The translations under genes were made by a program, and so were the position numbers. A stretch of 64,000 nucleotides of DNA from CAKZNE01 sp002695025 (GTDB taxonomy: Bacteria > Bacteroidota > Bacteroidia > Flavobacteriales > Schleiferiaceae). The notes under the pieces were generated by a model. It saw only the letters and a program-made list of their open reading frames with translations. It made no database searches and was not told the origin of the DNA. The stretch lies in NCBI GenBank assembly GCA_913043285.1, contig CAJWML010000001.1, positions 806,001 through 870,000 on the forward strand, given 5' to 3'. Numbering within the stretch: the stretch's first letter is position 1; each line of letters opens with the position of its first letter. Shown piece after piece: positions 44,572-53,775 of this stretch.

Positions 44572-44603
44572 AAAAAAAAGCGGCAGGTTTAAAACAGCCG
44601 CTT
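44572..44603 (-). terminator. Terminator of the T9SS propeller gene
   Basis: Stem aagcggc / gccgctt with a run of A at 44572-44579 that gives the T tail on the minus strand, 28 bases after the stop codon. Confidence 0.75.
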
Positions 44604-44630
44604 CGAACTACTTTTGATAGGTGGTTTGAT

Positions 44631-45893
44631 TTAATCCTTCAGGATCCGAACCGCAGGGCGGTCCTCATTCGGGAAACTAAGAAAGTACACTCCCGGGCTC
44701 AGGTTCTGTAGTGATATAGGGCTGTCCATAGTGCTTTTTCCTTGCCCCAGCCGTTGTCCCTGCAGGGTGTGTAATTCCCAGCTCACGGGTTCGGGACTGT
44801 TAATACGGATGTAATCGGATGCCGGATTGGGGTAGACCTGGTACCCGGTAAGCTCTCTTTCGGTAATGCCTACATTGGCAGGAAAACCGGGGGTGCTGGT
44901 ATGAAGGTCTCCCATCATAGTGTATAGTTTATCTCCTATATGAAAGAAAAAAGGCAGGGCTGTGGTGGTTCCTCCTCGTGGCAGGCCGCTGGTATCACCC
45001 ACGGAAAAGCTGGGTTGAACGGCAGAAGAGATAATGAAGGGAGGAGGGTCCTGGAAATTGGCAAACTTGGGGCTCACGGCTGCAAAAAGATAATTCCCTA
45101 CTGCATACATGGCTCCTACCCAAGGATTGCTATATGCGAAATTACCGGCTGAATTGGTCAGCGACCAGGAAGCACCATCATCATCCGAAAAATAGATGTC
45201 TTCACCGCCATTGGCAGGAGGCACGGATACCCACAGGCGATCGGAACCGTTGGAAGCCAGGAAAGAACCCTGAAAGTTGGCTGGAAGCCCACTGGTGGTC
45301 AAAGCATTCCAGGAAGCTCCATGGTCATTGCTCTTTACGATCTTTTGAACGCCCACGGCATACCAGTTACCATCGTGATTAACCACTTCTGTAACCACAT
45401 TATCTATAGTAGTAACACTCCAGGATGAGGCACTTTTATGTTTCACACGCGCGGTTGTGGAATTATAGGCGATCATGTAATCATTACCCATATCCTTCAC
45501 CTTCACCGGGGCTTTCCCGGATTTGACTATGTTGAGTGGTAGCCCAACCGTATCCAGCGTCCAACTGGTTCCATTATCGGTGGAATAGTAAAGTTCGTAA
45601 TCGTAATTGTTGACCTTGGCACTGGCATATAGTCTTCCGGCTGCAGAGTATAAGGCCGCAAAGATGCCTTTGGGCAAAGTAACGCTTGTAGAGGTCCACG
45701 TACTGCCTTTGTTGGTGGAATAGGCAAAAGTCTGGTTGTTCCCAACCACATAAATATGATCACCCACATGGGTGGCCGTAATGAGGTACACCGCGCCAGC
45801 GCTGGTACTGGCTCCGGTAGCGCTCCAGTACTGAGCACGTGTTAGGTGGCCACTGAGAATAATAATAAAAAGAAGGCATAACTGTTTTTTCAT
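44631..45893 (-). CDS. T9SS type A sorted protein with sialidase/BNR-like propeller repeats
   Basis: A secreted protein of about 420 residues when started at ATG 45893 (MKKQLCLLFIIILSGHLTRAQ is a clean signal peptide); an ATG 75 bases further upstream adds a non-signal leader. The body has Asp-box-like repeats (YSTDNGTSWT, KSNDHGASWN, FSDDDGASWS), typical of sialidase-type beta-propellers. The C-terminus (VYPNPASDYIRINSP, WELHTLQGQRLGQGKS, LSPGVYFLSFPNEDRPAVRILKD) is the type A T9SS signal. No catalytic Arg triad or other enzyme motif is evident. It probably acts on or outside the cell surface; its ligand is unknown. Confidence 0.85.
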   Translation of the reverse strand: MKKQLCLLFIIILSGHLTRAQYWSATGASTSAGAVYLITATHVGDHIYVVGNNQTFAYSTNKGSTWTSTSVTLPKGIFAALYSAAGRLYASAKVNNYDYELYYSTDNGTSWTLDTVGLPLNIVKSGKAPVKVKDMGNDYMIAYNSTTARVKHKSASSWSVTTIDNVVTEVVNHDGNWYAVGVQKIVKSNDHGASWNALTTSGLPANFQGSFLASNGSDRLWVSVPPANGGEDIYFSDDDGASWSLTNSAGNFAYSNPWVGAMYAVGNYLFAAVSPKFANFQDPPPFIISSAVQPSFSVGDTSGLPRGGTTTALPFFFHIGDKLYTMMGDLHTSTPGFPANVGITERELTGYQVYPNPASDYIRINSPEPVSWELHTLQGQRLGQGKSTMDSPISLQNLSPGVYFLSFPNEDRPAVRILKD

Positions 45894-46140
45894 AGCATTG
45901 GATATTAGCACAATCAAAGGTCGTGAGGTGTGGTAGGTCCTGAAATAAGTCACATGCCGTATATTCATGTAGGATCAGGGTAAGAAACGGGTGTCAGGTT
46001 AAGTGTGATTCTGGAAGAGCCACGGATCAAAACCTGTTCATTTTGCCCACTTCGATACACCCCGGCTCTAGTCCGATTACTGACGATGGTGCGGGTACTT
46101 CCATGTGGTAACAAAACGCGCAATTGGCGTGTATCCAATT

Positions 46141-46170
46141 AAAAAAGGCGGTAATCTTTTGATCACCGCC
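46141..46170 (-). terminator. Terminator of the small T9SS gene
   Basis: Stem ggcggt / accgcc with extra pairing inside the loop, followed by a T run on the minus strand (A run 46141-46146), 28 bases after the stop of the gene at 46199. The remaining gap to 45894 shows nothing clear. Confidence 0.75.
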
Positions 46171-46198
46171 CCTGGGGAAACAATAAAACCGCGAAGGA

Positions 46199-47011
46199 CT
46201 ACGGTTGGAATTGCATCTTTAAAACGTTTTTACCCCCCTCCTGCTGTAAAAAATAAAGGCCGTCCAATGGCAGCGGAAGTTCTATTTCACCGTCTTTTAC
46301 TTCCAGGTCCTGTACTACCTTACCGGAGGTATCCCGGATCAGGATGTGCTCACCGTCCTTTACACCTTCTACCTGTACTACCTTATGGGCTGGGTTGGGG
46401 TAGGTACGGAACCCGCTCACTTTTTGCTCGGCCTGGCCAATAGCTCCGTTGCGCACTTCGCCATAAGTACTGTTGGGTACGGCATCTGAAGGGCCGGCAG
46501 AAACGATGTCAAAGCCTCCGCAAAAACCGATGAGATTCAGGTCGTAATTCCCACCAATGTCGTCCAGGGCTATCCTGAAGACCGAAAAATAAGTATCTAC
46601 GGTATCCAGTTCAAAATCCAGGTTGATTGGTATGCCTGATGAACTTCCATAAGCTTCGGTATATATTCCGGGAACAAAGCTGTTTTGGTAGCCAAACAAC
46701 AGCAGGTCATAATTCATGGAGGTGTTGGGCATGTTATTAGCGATATTGGTCTGATTTATGGAGCTCCCATCCGAAGTGTTCAGGTTGGTGTCAATAGCCA
46801 GCGCAAAACCGAAGCTAATCGGACGTGGTTTGGCATGGGTGATCTTCACATAAAGGGAATCCTGACCCGGTGATATGGCGTAGGACAAGTCAGTGACGTC
46901 TACTGCAAAGGGTGCATCATCACCCGACACATCGGTGCCCACGGAAAAATAGGATTGGGCACTGGCCCAGTAGGAAAGGACCAGCGCCCCGAGAAGTAAA
47001 AGCTTTTTCAT
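46199..47011 (-). CDS. T9SS type A sorted protein
   Basis: A 270-residue secreted protein. Signal peptide: MKKLLLLGALVLSYWASAQ. The mature N-terminal domain (about 20-175) is beta-rich (YFSVGTDVSGDDAPFAVDV, DSLYVKITHAKPRPISFGFA) and resembles a jelly-roll or Ig-like domain with no known name to me. The C-terminus (from about 195, GFRTYPNPAHKVVQVEG, ILIRDTSGKVVQDLEV, LPLDGLYFLQQEGG, VLKMQFQP) is the type A T9SS signal. It is a neighbour of the propeller protein on the same strand, but terminators on both sides keep the genes apart. Confidence 0.8.
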   Translation of the reverse strand: MKKLLLLGALVLSYWASAQSYFSVGTDVSGDDAPFAVDVTDLSYAISPGQDSLYVKITHAKPRPISFGFALAIDTNLNTSDGSSINQTNIANNMPNTSMNYDLLLFGYQNSFVPGIYTEAYGSSSGIPINLDFELDTVDTYFSVFRIALDDIGGNYDLNLIGFCGGFDIVSAGPSDAVPNSTYGEVRNGAIGQAEQKVSGFRTYPNPAHKVVQVEGVKDGEHILIRDTSGKVVQDLEVKDGEIELPLPLDGLYFLQQEGGKNVLKMQFQP

Positions 47012-47045
47012 CTTTAATAGGTTTTTCGTTCAATAGGTAGATACC

Positions 47046-47080
47046 AAAAAGCCCGCAAAGGTTGCGGGCTTTTCATTTTT
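47046..47080 (-). terminator. Terminator of menB
   Basis: A 12-bp stem (aaaagcccgcaa / ttgcgggctttt) 27 bases after the menB stop, with A runs giving T tails on the minus strand and a long T run on the plus strand as well, so it may work in both directions. Confidence 0.85.
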
Positions 47081-47100
47081 TTTTTTGGAAACTGGTTTGT

Positions 47101-47940
47101 TTAAGGTAGGTACTTGATGTCTTTAAAGTCGGGTTTGCGCTTTTCCAGGAAGGCATTGCGGCCCTCTTTGGCTTCATCCGTCATATAAGCCAGTCGGGTA
47201 GCTTCTCCGGCAAATACTTGCTGCCCTACCATACCATCATCGGTAAGGTTAAAGGCAAACTTCAGCATCTTGATGGAGGTGGGTGATTTGGCCAGTATTT
47301 CCTGTGCCCACTGGAAAGCAGTGTTTTCCAATTCATCGTGCGGGATCACCGCGTTCACCATACCCATTTCATAAGCTTCCTGTGCGGAGTAATTGCGGCC
47401 CAGGAAAAAGATTTCACGGGCGCGTTTCTGACCCACCATTTTGGCGAGGTAGGCAGAGCCGTAACCACCGTCAAAACTGGTTACATCGGCATCCGTCTGT
47501 TTAAAAATAGCGTGTTCCTTACTGGCCAGGGTGAGGTCGCAAACTACGTGCAAACTGTGCCCGCCACCTACGGCCCAGCCAGGTACCACGGCAATCACGG
47601 CTTTGCTCATAAATCGGATGAGGCGTTGTACTTCCAGGATGTTGAGGCGCGGCATACCGGCCTCGTCTACGTAACCCTGGTGGCCGCGGGCATTCTGGTC
47701 GCCACCACTGCAGAAGGAGTATACCCCATCCTTGCTGGAAGGACCTTCAGCAGAAAGTAACACCACGCCAATGGAGGTATCCTCACGGGCGTCCAGCAAA
47801 GCTTCATAGAGCTCCGCTACGGTTTTGGGGCGAAAGGCGTTGCGCACGTTGGGGCGGTTAAAAGCCACCCGGGCCACACCCTCACACTTTTTATAGGTAA
47901 TGTCTTCGTATTCCTTTACGGTTTTCCAGTTGATGCTCAT
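47101..47940 (-). CDS. menB: 1,4-Dihydroxy-2-naphthoyl-CoA synthase
   Basis: Crotonase-fold enzyme that closes the second ring of menaquinone from o-succinylbenzoyl-CoA. The N-terminus has EDITYKKCEGVARVAFNRP and NAFRPKTVAEL; FCSGGDQNARG, the oxyanion-hole region AVVPGWAVGGGHSLHVVCDL, and FKQTDADVTSFDGGYGSAYL (catalytic Asp) are all typical. Length 279. It stands alone, unlike the men gene clusters of many genomes. Menaquinone is the expected respiratory quinone for this phylum. Confidence 0.96.
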   Translation of the reverse strand: MSINWKTVKEYEDITYKKCEGVARVAFNRPNVRNAFRPKTVAELYEALLDAREDTSIGVVLLSAEGPSSKDGVYSFCSGGDQNARGHQGYVDEAGMPRLNILEVQRLIRFMSKAVIAVVPGWAVGGGHSLHVVCDLTLASKEHAIFKQTDADVTSFDGGYGSAYLAKMVGQKRAREIFFLGRNYSAQEAYEMGMVNAVIPHDELENTAFQWAQEILAKSPTSIKMLKFAFNLTDDGMVGQQVFAGEATRLAYMTDEAKEGRNAFLEKRKPDFKDIKYLP

Positions 47941-48004
47941 GGTTTATAATGTTCCTGTCTTGCGAATGTATAGTTTAGTTTTAATGAGGAAACCCGGTGG
48001 AAGG

Positions 48005-49555
48005 TCAGTCAAAAGTCTTGATTTTGGCAAAGCCAAACTTATATAAGGATGGCGCATAAAGAATTATATATTGGTTTGAACCTATACGTAAATACCGGTC
48101 GGTATCCAAAAAACGAGTTTTCTTAATACTTGAAGTTGTTATTCTATTCAGTTCATGGTAAGTGACCCCTTCTTCAGGGTTCAGGTTAGCCTGAACCAAG
48201 GCAATGTCCATTTTAAAAGTTCCAAAGTTGTGTTTTATGGAGAGGCTATTGCCTAATTGCTCTAAATTTTCTCCGTGCGTATTATAGAATATCTGAACTT
48301 CGTCATCTTTCTTTTCTGCCATATAAGAGTAGTAATTAATATTGGAATAGGCTCTGGCAGCTACATCAGCACTTTTAGGTATAATATAGGCTGACTTGAG
48401 ATCACCAGATTGATTTAGGGTGATAGCCATAATATTTTGAGCTTCAAACGTTGTGTTGGGGTCAGCTTCATATCCATGTTGGTAATATTGTTCCGCTAAA
48501 AGGGTCATACTGCCATCCTTCCATTCAAAGAAATTTTCAAAACTGATCCTTTGTAAGCCACGAATGTTTGCCAGGCTGGCAAATAAATTATTCCGATTCG
48601 CCTGGAGGCCTTGTCCAAATTCCTCCAAGTCAATCTGGTTTTCAGAAATTAGTTTATCATTTGTCTGGTCAAAAAATAAGGAGAGACACCTACTGGCTTT
48701 TGAATCGTCTTCTATGAAAGCAAAGAATAGAAGCTTACCTTGCATGTTCGCCTGAATCATCCCATTATGTATAGGAGCCGGATATTGACTAAAGTCATGT
48801 ATAACTTTGGATCCTTTTTGGTCAATTTTATAAATAAGGTAGTTGGTATTTGTAAAGTCCCTCTCATTTATCTTACCATTATCAGCAAGTGCCAAAAGAT
48901 ATACAGCCCCATTATTTGATAGGGTTATTCCCATTGGCTTGATACCTTTCTTATCCGAAGAAAGACTTAAAGGAGCATCCCATATACTTTCAAAATTACC
49001 ATTGAGAATATATATATGAGGAATTACATCAGAGGAGCTGGATTCTTTATCCGCATAAATGAGGACTTTAGAGGAATCACGCGAAAAGTAGGGCGTAAAC
49101 ACGTCATTAGCCTGATACTTTTGGTTTGAAGTTGCTATTACTTTAGAAAGTGAGGTAAAACCCTTCACACCCAGCTTTCTGTGTAAAAGATATTTTACAT
49201 CCCTTTTTGGGTCGTGAGATTCAAACAAGGTATGAATACCGTTTTTAGTGCGGATCACTTTTCTAAACCAGGTCTCATTCCCTTCAAACTCAAATTCATT
49301 TAATTCAATATCACTTTGAAGATCCAAAGTTTCGATGTCATATTTACGAATGTGGAACTCTCCGGTAGATTTAAACGGCTCAGGACCAATATAATCTGCT
49401 CCAAAGGTATAGAAGGAGCCGTTTTCGGCAGTCATAAATCCCCCAAAAGAGGCCTTCTTCGCAGATACAGCTTCCCCTTGGTATACATGAGTATTGGAAA
49501 GTTGAGCGCTTAATGAACTAACTAGTAAGGTTAAGAATATTAAGAGTCTGGGCAT
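48005..49555 (-). CDS. Secreted protein of unknown function (AT-rich)
   Basis: About 516 residues from ATG 49555 (MPRLLIFLTLLVSSLSAQ signal peptide; an ATG seven codons upstream is possible). The mature part is repetitive and beta-rich, with segments such as VYLLALADNGKINERDFTN, FFEWKDGSMTLLAEQYYQ and DYEL-like strand turns, suggesting a propeller. I see no T9SS C-terminal signal (it ends YAPSLYKFGFAKIKTFD) and no enzyme motif. The gene is visibly richer in A/T and in Asn/Lys/Ser codons than its neighbours, so it may have a different history. It sits 25 bases after the acyl-CoA carboxylase gene. Confidence 0.75.
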   Translation of the reverse strand: MPRLLIFLTLLVSSLSAQLSNTHVYQGEAVSAKKASFGGFMTAENGSFYTFGADYIGPEPFKSTGEFHIRKYDIETLDLQSDIELNEFEFEGNETWFRKVIRTKNGIHTLFESHDPKRDVKYLLHRKLGVKGFTSLSKVIATSNQKYQANDVFTPYFSRDSSKVLIYADKESSSSDVIPHIYILNGNFESIWDAPLSLSSDKKGIKPMGITLSNNGAVYLLALADNGKINERDFTNTNYLIYKIDQKGSKVIHDFSQYPAPIHNGMIQANMQGKLLFFAFIEDDSKASRCLSLFFDQTNDKLISENQIDLEEFGQGLQANRNNLFASLANIRGLQRISFENFFEWKDGSMTLLAEQYYQHGYEADPNTTFEAQNIMAITLNQSGDLKSAYIIPKSADVAARAYSNINYYSYMAEKKDDEVQIFYNTHGENLEQLGNSLSIKHNFGTFKMDIALVQANLNPEEGVTYHELNRITTSSIKKTRFLDTDRYLRIGSNQYIILYAPSLYKFGFAKIKTFD

Positions 49556-49580
49556 GTTGAAAAAATATTTAGGCATTAAG

Positions 49581-51122
49581 CTATAAAGGAATATTCCCGT
49601 GCTTCTTCTTGGGTAGTTTATCGGCTTTGTTCTCCAGCATCTTAAAGGCGCGCATCAGCTTTTCGCGGGTCTGGTCCGGGCGGATCACCTCATCGATGTA
49701 ACCACGTGCTGCCGCCCGGTAGGGGTTGGCAAAGATGTGTGCGTACTCCTGTTCTTTTTCCTTCAGTTTGGCTTCGTGATCATCTGCCTCCCTGATCTCT
49801 TTCTTGAAGATGATCTCCGCAGCACCTTTGGCACCCATCACGGCAATTTCGGCTGAAGGCCAGGCGTAGTTCATATCCGCCCCAATGTGTTTGGAGTTCA
49901 TTACATCATAAGCACCACCGTAGGCTTTTCGGGTGATCACGGTAATACGGGGCACGGTAGCTTCACTAAAGGCGTAAAGTAATTTGGCTCCGTTGGTAAT
50001 AATGGCATTCCATTCCTGGTCGGTGCCGGGCAGGAAGCCGGGTACGTCTTCAAATACCAACAAGGGAATATTAAAGCAGTCGCAGAAGCGCACAAAGCGG
50101 GCTCCTTTGGTGGAAGAGTCGATGTCCAAAACCCCGGCCAGGAAGGCGGGCTGGTTGGCTACAATACCGATGGAACGGCCACCAATACGCGCAAAACCCA
50201 CCACAATATTTTCGGCAAAGTCCTTATGCACTTCGTAAAAGCTGTTCTCGTCCACGGTACCATCTATCACCTCGCGAATGTCATAGGGCTGGTTGGGGTT
50301 ATCAGGGATGATGCTGTTGAGGGCCGGGCGGCTTTCCTCCGCTCCTTTATAATCCAGTTGTGGGGGCTCTTCCTCGCAGTTCTGAGGGACGTAGCTCAGC
50401 ACTTTCTTAATACCTTCGATGCAGGCAATCTCGTTTTCGTAGGTAAAATGGGTAACGCCTGATTTGGTGGCATGGGTAGATGCTCCTCCCAGTTCTTCAG
50501 AGCTTACCTCCTCATGGGTTACGGTCTTCACCACATTGGGGCCGGTTACAAACATATACGAGGTTTTTTCCACCATCATGATAAAGTCGGTAAGAGCAGG
50601 AGAGTATACGGCTCCCCCGGCACAGGGGCCCATGATGGCCGATAGCTGGGGAATAACCCCACTGGCCAGGGTGTTGCGGTAAAAAATGTCGGCATAACCA
50701 CCGAGGGAAACCACCCCTTCCTGAATACGTGCGCCTCCGGAATCGTTCAATCCTATCACCGGGGCTCCGTTCTTCATAGCCAGATCCATGATCTTACAGA
50801 TCTTTTCGGCATGAGCCTCTGCCAGGGAGCCACCAAGCACGGTAAAATCCTGGGCAAAAACGTAGGTGAGGCGTCCGTTTACGGTTCCGTATCCGGTTAC
50901 TACCCCGTCACCTAATATCTTTTGCTTATCCAGTCCAAAGTCGGTACTGCGGTGGGTTACCAGCATTCCTATTTCCTCAAAGCTGCCTTCATCCATCAGG
51001 AAGTGGATGCGCTCACGGGCGGTGAGCTTGCCTTTATTGTGTTGCGCTTCAATACGTTTTTCGCCACCACCCAATTGGGCCTGGGCCATTTTTTCTTCGA
51101 GTTTTTGGATTTTTTCCTGCAT
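49581..51122 (-). CDS. Acyl-CoA carboxylase beta (carboxyltransferase) subunit, propionyl-CoA type
   Basis: A 513-residue carboxyltransferase that moves the carboxyl from biotin to an acyl-CoA, most likely propionyl-CoA. Landmarks: GKLTARERIHFLMDEGSFEE, VFAQDFTVLGGSLAEAHAEK, APVIGLNDSGGARIQEGV, GPCAGGAVYSPALTDF, LVFEDVPGFLPGTDQEW and ITRKAYGGAYDVM. Length and order match the PccB/MmdA family. The alpha subunit with biotin carboxylase and biotin carrier is not in the window, so it would be encoded elsewhere. Confidence 0.93.
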   Translation of the reverse strand: MQEKIQKLEEKMAQAQLGGGEKRIEAQHNKGKLTARERIHFLMDEGSFEEIGMLVTHRSTDFGLDKQKILGDGVVTGYGTVNGRLTYVFAQDFTVLGGSLAEAHAEKICKIMDLAMKNGAPVIGLNDSGGARIQEGVVSLGGYADIFYRNTLASGVIPQLSAIMGPCAGGAVYSPALTDFIMMVEKTSYMFVTGPNVVKTVTHEEVSSEELGGASTHATKSGVTHFTYENEIACIEGIKKVLSYVPQNCEEEPPQLDYKGAEESRPALNSIIPDNPNQPYDIREVIDGTVDENSFYEVHKDFAENIVVGFARIGGRSIGIVANQPAFLAGVLDIDSSTKGARFVRFCDCFNIPLLVFEDVPGFLPGTDQEWNAIITNGAKLLYAFSEATVPRITVITRKAYGGAYDVMNSKHIGADMNYAWPSAEIAVMGAKGAAEIIFKKEIREADDHEAKLKEKEQEYAHIFANPYRAAARGYIDEVIRPDQTREKLMRAFKMLENKADKLPKKKHGNIPL

Positions 51123-51186
51123 GCTATGGGGTTATCTGTAGGGGTGTTTATTTCAGGCCGCCAAGTTAGGACATTATGATTTTCTC

Positions 51187-51954
51187 TCAGCTATCCTCAT
51201 CGTCCAATGCTGCTTCCAACTCATCGGTCATTTCCAGGTTGTGGAATACGTTCTGTACATCATCGTCTTCCTCAAAGCGATCAATGGCCTTCAATATTTT
51301 TAAAGCTTCGGGAACGTCAAGTTTTACGGTGGAGCTGGGGATGCGTTCCAGTTCGGAGCTTTGTGCTTCCAGCTCCAGTTGTTCCAGCTGCTGCTGAAAG
51401 GGCCCAAAATCTTCAAAGGCCGTGGTGATGATCCACAGCTCATCGGTTTTTTCCACTTCCTCAGCTCCGCCCTCGATAAGCTGAAGCTCCAGTTCTTCGC
51501 GATTGCGTTCACCGAGGTTTTCACGGTTCAGGGCAAAGATGCCTTTATGGTCAAAGATAAATTCCAGGGAGCCGTTGGTGCCCAGGCTTCCCCCGGCTTT
51601 GTTGAAAATGGAACGCACATTGGCCACTGTTCGTTGGATGTTATCGGTAGAAGCTTCTATGAAAACGGCTACTCCATTGGGCAGATAGCCTTCGTAGTTT
51701 ACGTTCTCATAGTTTTCAGAGTCCGCTCCGGAAGCCTTTTTAATGGCCCGCTCAATGGTATCTTTAGGTATGTTGGCACCTTTGGCGTTCTGCACCGCCA
51801 GCCTTAGCCTGGGGTTGGTATCCGGGCTGGGGTCATGGCCCTCCTTTACAGCAATGTGTATTTCCTTGAGGATGCGGGTAAATATCTTTGCGCGTTTTTT
51901 GTCCTGCGCACCTTTGCGATGCTTGATGTTTGCCCATTTACTGTGTCCGGCCAT
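51187..51954 (-). CDS. YebC/PmpR-family regulatory protein
   Basis: A 255-residue protein opening MAGHSKWANIKHRKGAQDKK, the hallmark of the YebC family, followed by IFTRILKEIHIAVKEG, NPRLRLAVQNAKGANIPKDT and YEGYLPNGVAVFIEASTDN. The family includes DNA-binding regulators and translation factors that ease ribosome stalling on proline stretches. About 15 residues longer than usual because of a very acidic tail (FEEDDDVQNVFHNLEM, ALDDEDS). It stands alone on the minus strand. Confidence 0.92.
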   Translation of the reverse strand: MAGHSKWANIKHRKGAQDKKRAKIFTRILKEIHIAVKEGHDPSPDTNPRLRLAVQNAKGANIPKDTIERAIKKASGADSENYENVNYEGYLPNGVAVFIEASTDNIQRTVANVRSIFNKAGGSLGTNGSLEFIFDHKGIFALNRENLGERNREELELQLIEGGAEEVEKTDELWIITTAFEDFGPFQQQLEQLELEAQSSELERIPSSTVKLDVPEALKILKAIDRFEEDDDVQNVFHNLEMTDELEAALDDEDS

Positions 51955-52024
51955 AGATCTTCATTTCAGATAAACTGCAAAATAAGGATTTACGAGAGGC
52001 TGTGAAAATGGAGCGTAAGGGCAT

Positions 52025-52055
52025 AAAAAAACCGCCAGGTGTACACGTGGCGGTT
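52025..52055 (-). terminator. Terminator of the Spy-like gene
   Basis: Stem aaccgcca / tggcggtt with a T run on the minus strand (A run 52025-52030), 22 bases after the Spy-like gene stop. Confidence 0.75.
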
Positions 52056-52076
52056 CAAGGGGTTGTCCAACCCGGG

Positions 52077-52439
52077 TTATTCAGGCTGTTGCCTTTTTCC
52101 GTGTTTCTCGCGCATGCGATCTTTCATTTTATCCTTGTGCTCAGCATACATTTTATACTGATCCTCGGTGAGGATGCCTTTCATATCTGCTTCGTGCTGG
52201 TCCGCAGCACTTTTCATTTCGTTACGGCTTTCCTTGCGCACTTTGGCAAACTTCAGGTTGCTCTCGTATACCTTAGCCTTCTGGTCATCATTCAGCCCCA
52301 GGTTTGCCACCATTTTTTCGGTCATTTTGGTGGCCATTTTTTCGGGGTTAACATCACGCCCATGGTGTTTTTCCTGGGCCAGGGCGCCACTGCCGATAGC
52401 TGCTACCAACAGGAGGCTCAACAAAAATTTCATTTTCAT
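52077..52439 (-). CDS. Small secreted Spy/CpxP-like (LTxxQ) protein
   Basis: A protein of about 120 residues. Signal peptide from ATG 52439 (MKMKFLLSLLLVAAIGSGALAQ). The mature part is highly charged and helical: NPEKMATKMTEKMVANLGLN (helix with LGLNDDQKAKVYE), then ILTEDQYKMYAEHKDKM, an LTxxQ-type motif as in Spy/CpxP periplasmic chaperones. Lys/Arg/Met-rich tail. Likely a periplasmic chaperone or stress protein. The start could also be the ATG six bases downstream (52433). Confidence 0.65.
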   Translation of the reverse strand: MKMKFLLSLLLVAAIGSGALAQEKHHGRDVNPEKMATKMTEKMVANLGLNDDQKAKVYESNLKFAKVRKESRNEMKSAADQHEADMKGILTEDQYKMYAEHKDKMKDRMREKHGKRQQPE

Positions 52440-52485
52440 TTTTCTTGATTTATTTGGTTCTATGACCAAACCTCCTGCCAAAGGT

Positions 52486-52995
52486 TTAATTCTGACGCTT
52501 CAGGGTAAGGGTGGTTAATACATCAATTTGGCCAAAACCCTGGATGTTGTTCGGGATCACACTTTCAAAAACCTGCAGGTTTTCTTCGTTTTTCTTTACC
52601 TCCAAAATCAGTGTCTCACCTTCGGATTCCAGGTAAATGGTGGAGTTATCTGCAGATACGGTCCAGGTGCCGGCAGTTTGCTGGCTAATCGGAACGGGTA
52701 AAACACCAAAGGGAGTGGGGACATTCGCAGTAAAGGATATATCCATGTTTACCTGGTTGGGATCTTTATTAATATTGAATTCACCACTCACATCCTGGCC
52801 ATCGTCATCCACATTAATAGGTTCTCCTCCGGTTGGATTAGGGATCACGGTTTTATAGTGAATGGCCGTAAGGTCCCAGTCGCCCACCAGACGTTCTTCA
52901 TAGGTTGTCTGATTCGTATTTTGAGAGCCACTTTTATCTTTCTTACATGCAGCTAAAGCCAATACAGCAACGGCCACTATCCAAAATTTTTTCAT
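52486..52995 (-). CDS. Lipoprotein of unknown function (lipocalin-like domain)
   Basis: A 169-residue lipoprotein with signal MKKFWIVAVAVLALAACKKD and lipobox LAAC with Cys at about residue 17. The mature domain is beta-rich (ERLVGDWDLTAIHY, SGEFNINKDPNQVNMDISF, GTWTVSADNSTIYLESEGETLIL), a layout shared by lipocalin-like proteins that this phylum secretes or anchors in quantity. The start of the domain (LVGDWDLTAI) fits that family. It lies about 45 bases upstream of the Spy-like gene and may be cotranscribed with it. Ligand unknown. Confidence 0.75.
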   Translation of the reverse strand: MKKFWIVAVAVLALAACKKDKSGSQNTNQTTYEERLVGDWDLTAIHYKTVIPNPTGGEPINVDDDGQDVSGEFNINKDPNQVNMDISFTANVPTPFGVLPVPISQQTAGTWTVSADNSTIYLESEGETLILEVKKNEENLQVFESVIPNNIQGFGQIDVLTTLTLKRQN

Positions 52996-53022
52996 AGTAT
53001 AAATTGTTCCAAGTTGTTGATG

Positions 53023-53727
53023 CTAAGATACATCTCTTAATGAAAATACTACGTCAGGAATAGCACCGGGGTTGGTTATCAGGTAAAATATTTTTTGGGC
53101 TACTGCTTCAGGGCTGGCTAGTTCTCCTTTGTCCTTGTAATCTATAAAGCGTTGCTTATCCGGAAAATCCTGTTCCTGTACCCTGCGTATTTCACCTTGC
53201 ATCTCGGTATCCACAATCCCAGGGGCTATAGCACAGCACTTTACATCCGGGTGATCGGTTTGCAGGACTTGCGTAAAGAGGTTGATGGCCGCCTTGGAAG
53301 CACAGTATGAGCTCCAGCTGGGAACGGGGTAAGCTCCGGCTCCGGAGGAAATATTGATCACCATGCGCTCCTGCCCGGTTTCCTGGGTTTGGTCCACAAA
53401 CATTTTGCTAAGCACTGAGGGCGCCAGCAGGTTAATGTCATAGGCCCGTTTAAAGCTGTCCGGGTTTATTTTGCCTGTAGGTTTTACCTCTCCCAACCAG
53501 CCTGCATTGTTGACCAGCACCAATTTGCTGGCCTCCCGGTTGCGGTTGAAATTCATCTTCAGGTAGCTGTCCATATCCGCCAGGTCGTAGCTGAGATGGT
53601 GATAGTTAGGGTGTTCAATAATATGCCTGCGGCTGATGCCGGTAACCTTATGGCCTTCTTCAAGTGCCTTCAGCGCCAGAGCCTTGCCGATGCCGGAACT
53701 ACTGCCGGTAATAAAAAACTGGATCAT
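53023..53727 (-). CDS. Short-chain dehydrogenase/reductase
   Basis: A 234-residue SDR: cofactor loop TGSSSGIGKALALKAL, SRR after beta-2 (ISRRH, suggests NADPH), VNNAGWLGE and active-site NISSGAG with Ser, YCASKAA with Tyr-x-x-x-Lys, and PGIVDTEM. These are the classical SDR catalytic residues. It resembles the sepiapterin-reductase type, but the substrate cannot be told. It runs on the same strand as the lipoprotein gene, 27 bases away. Confidence 0.88.
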   Translation of the reverse strand: MIQFFITGSSSGIGKALALKALEEGHKVTGISRRHIIEHPNYHHLSYDLADMDSYLKMNFNRNREASKLVLVNNAGWLGEVKPTGKINPDSFKRAYDINLLAPSVLSKMFVDQTQETGQERMVINISSGAGAYPVPSWSSYCASKAAINLFTQVLQTDHPDVKCCAIAPGIVDTEMQGEIRRVQEQDFPDKQRFIDYKDKGELASPEAVAQKIFYLITNPGAIPDVVFSLRDVS

Positions 53728-53740
53728 AGTATAGGTGCTT

Positions 53741-53768
53741 AAAAAAGCCTTCCGGTAGGGAAGGCTTG
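53741..53768 (-). terminator. Terminator of the cystathionine gamma-synthase-type gene
   Basis: Stem aagccttcc / ggaaggctt with a 5-base loop, followed on the minus strand by a T run (A run 53741-53746). It sits between the CGS-type gene and the SDR gene. Confidence 0.8.
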
Positions 53769-53775
53769 ATATAAA

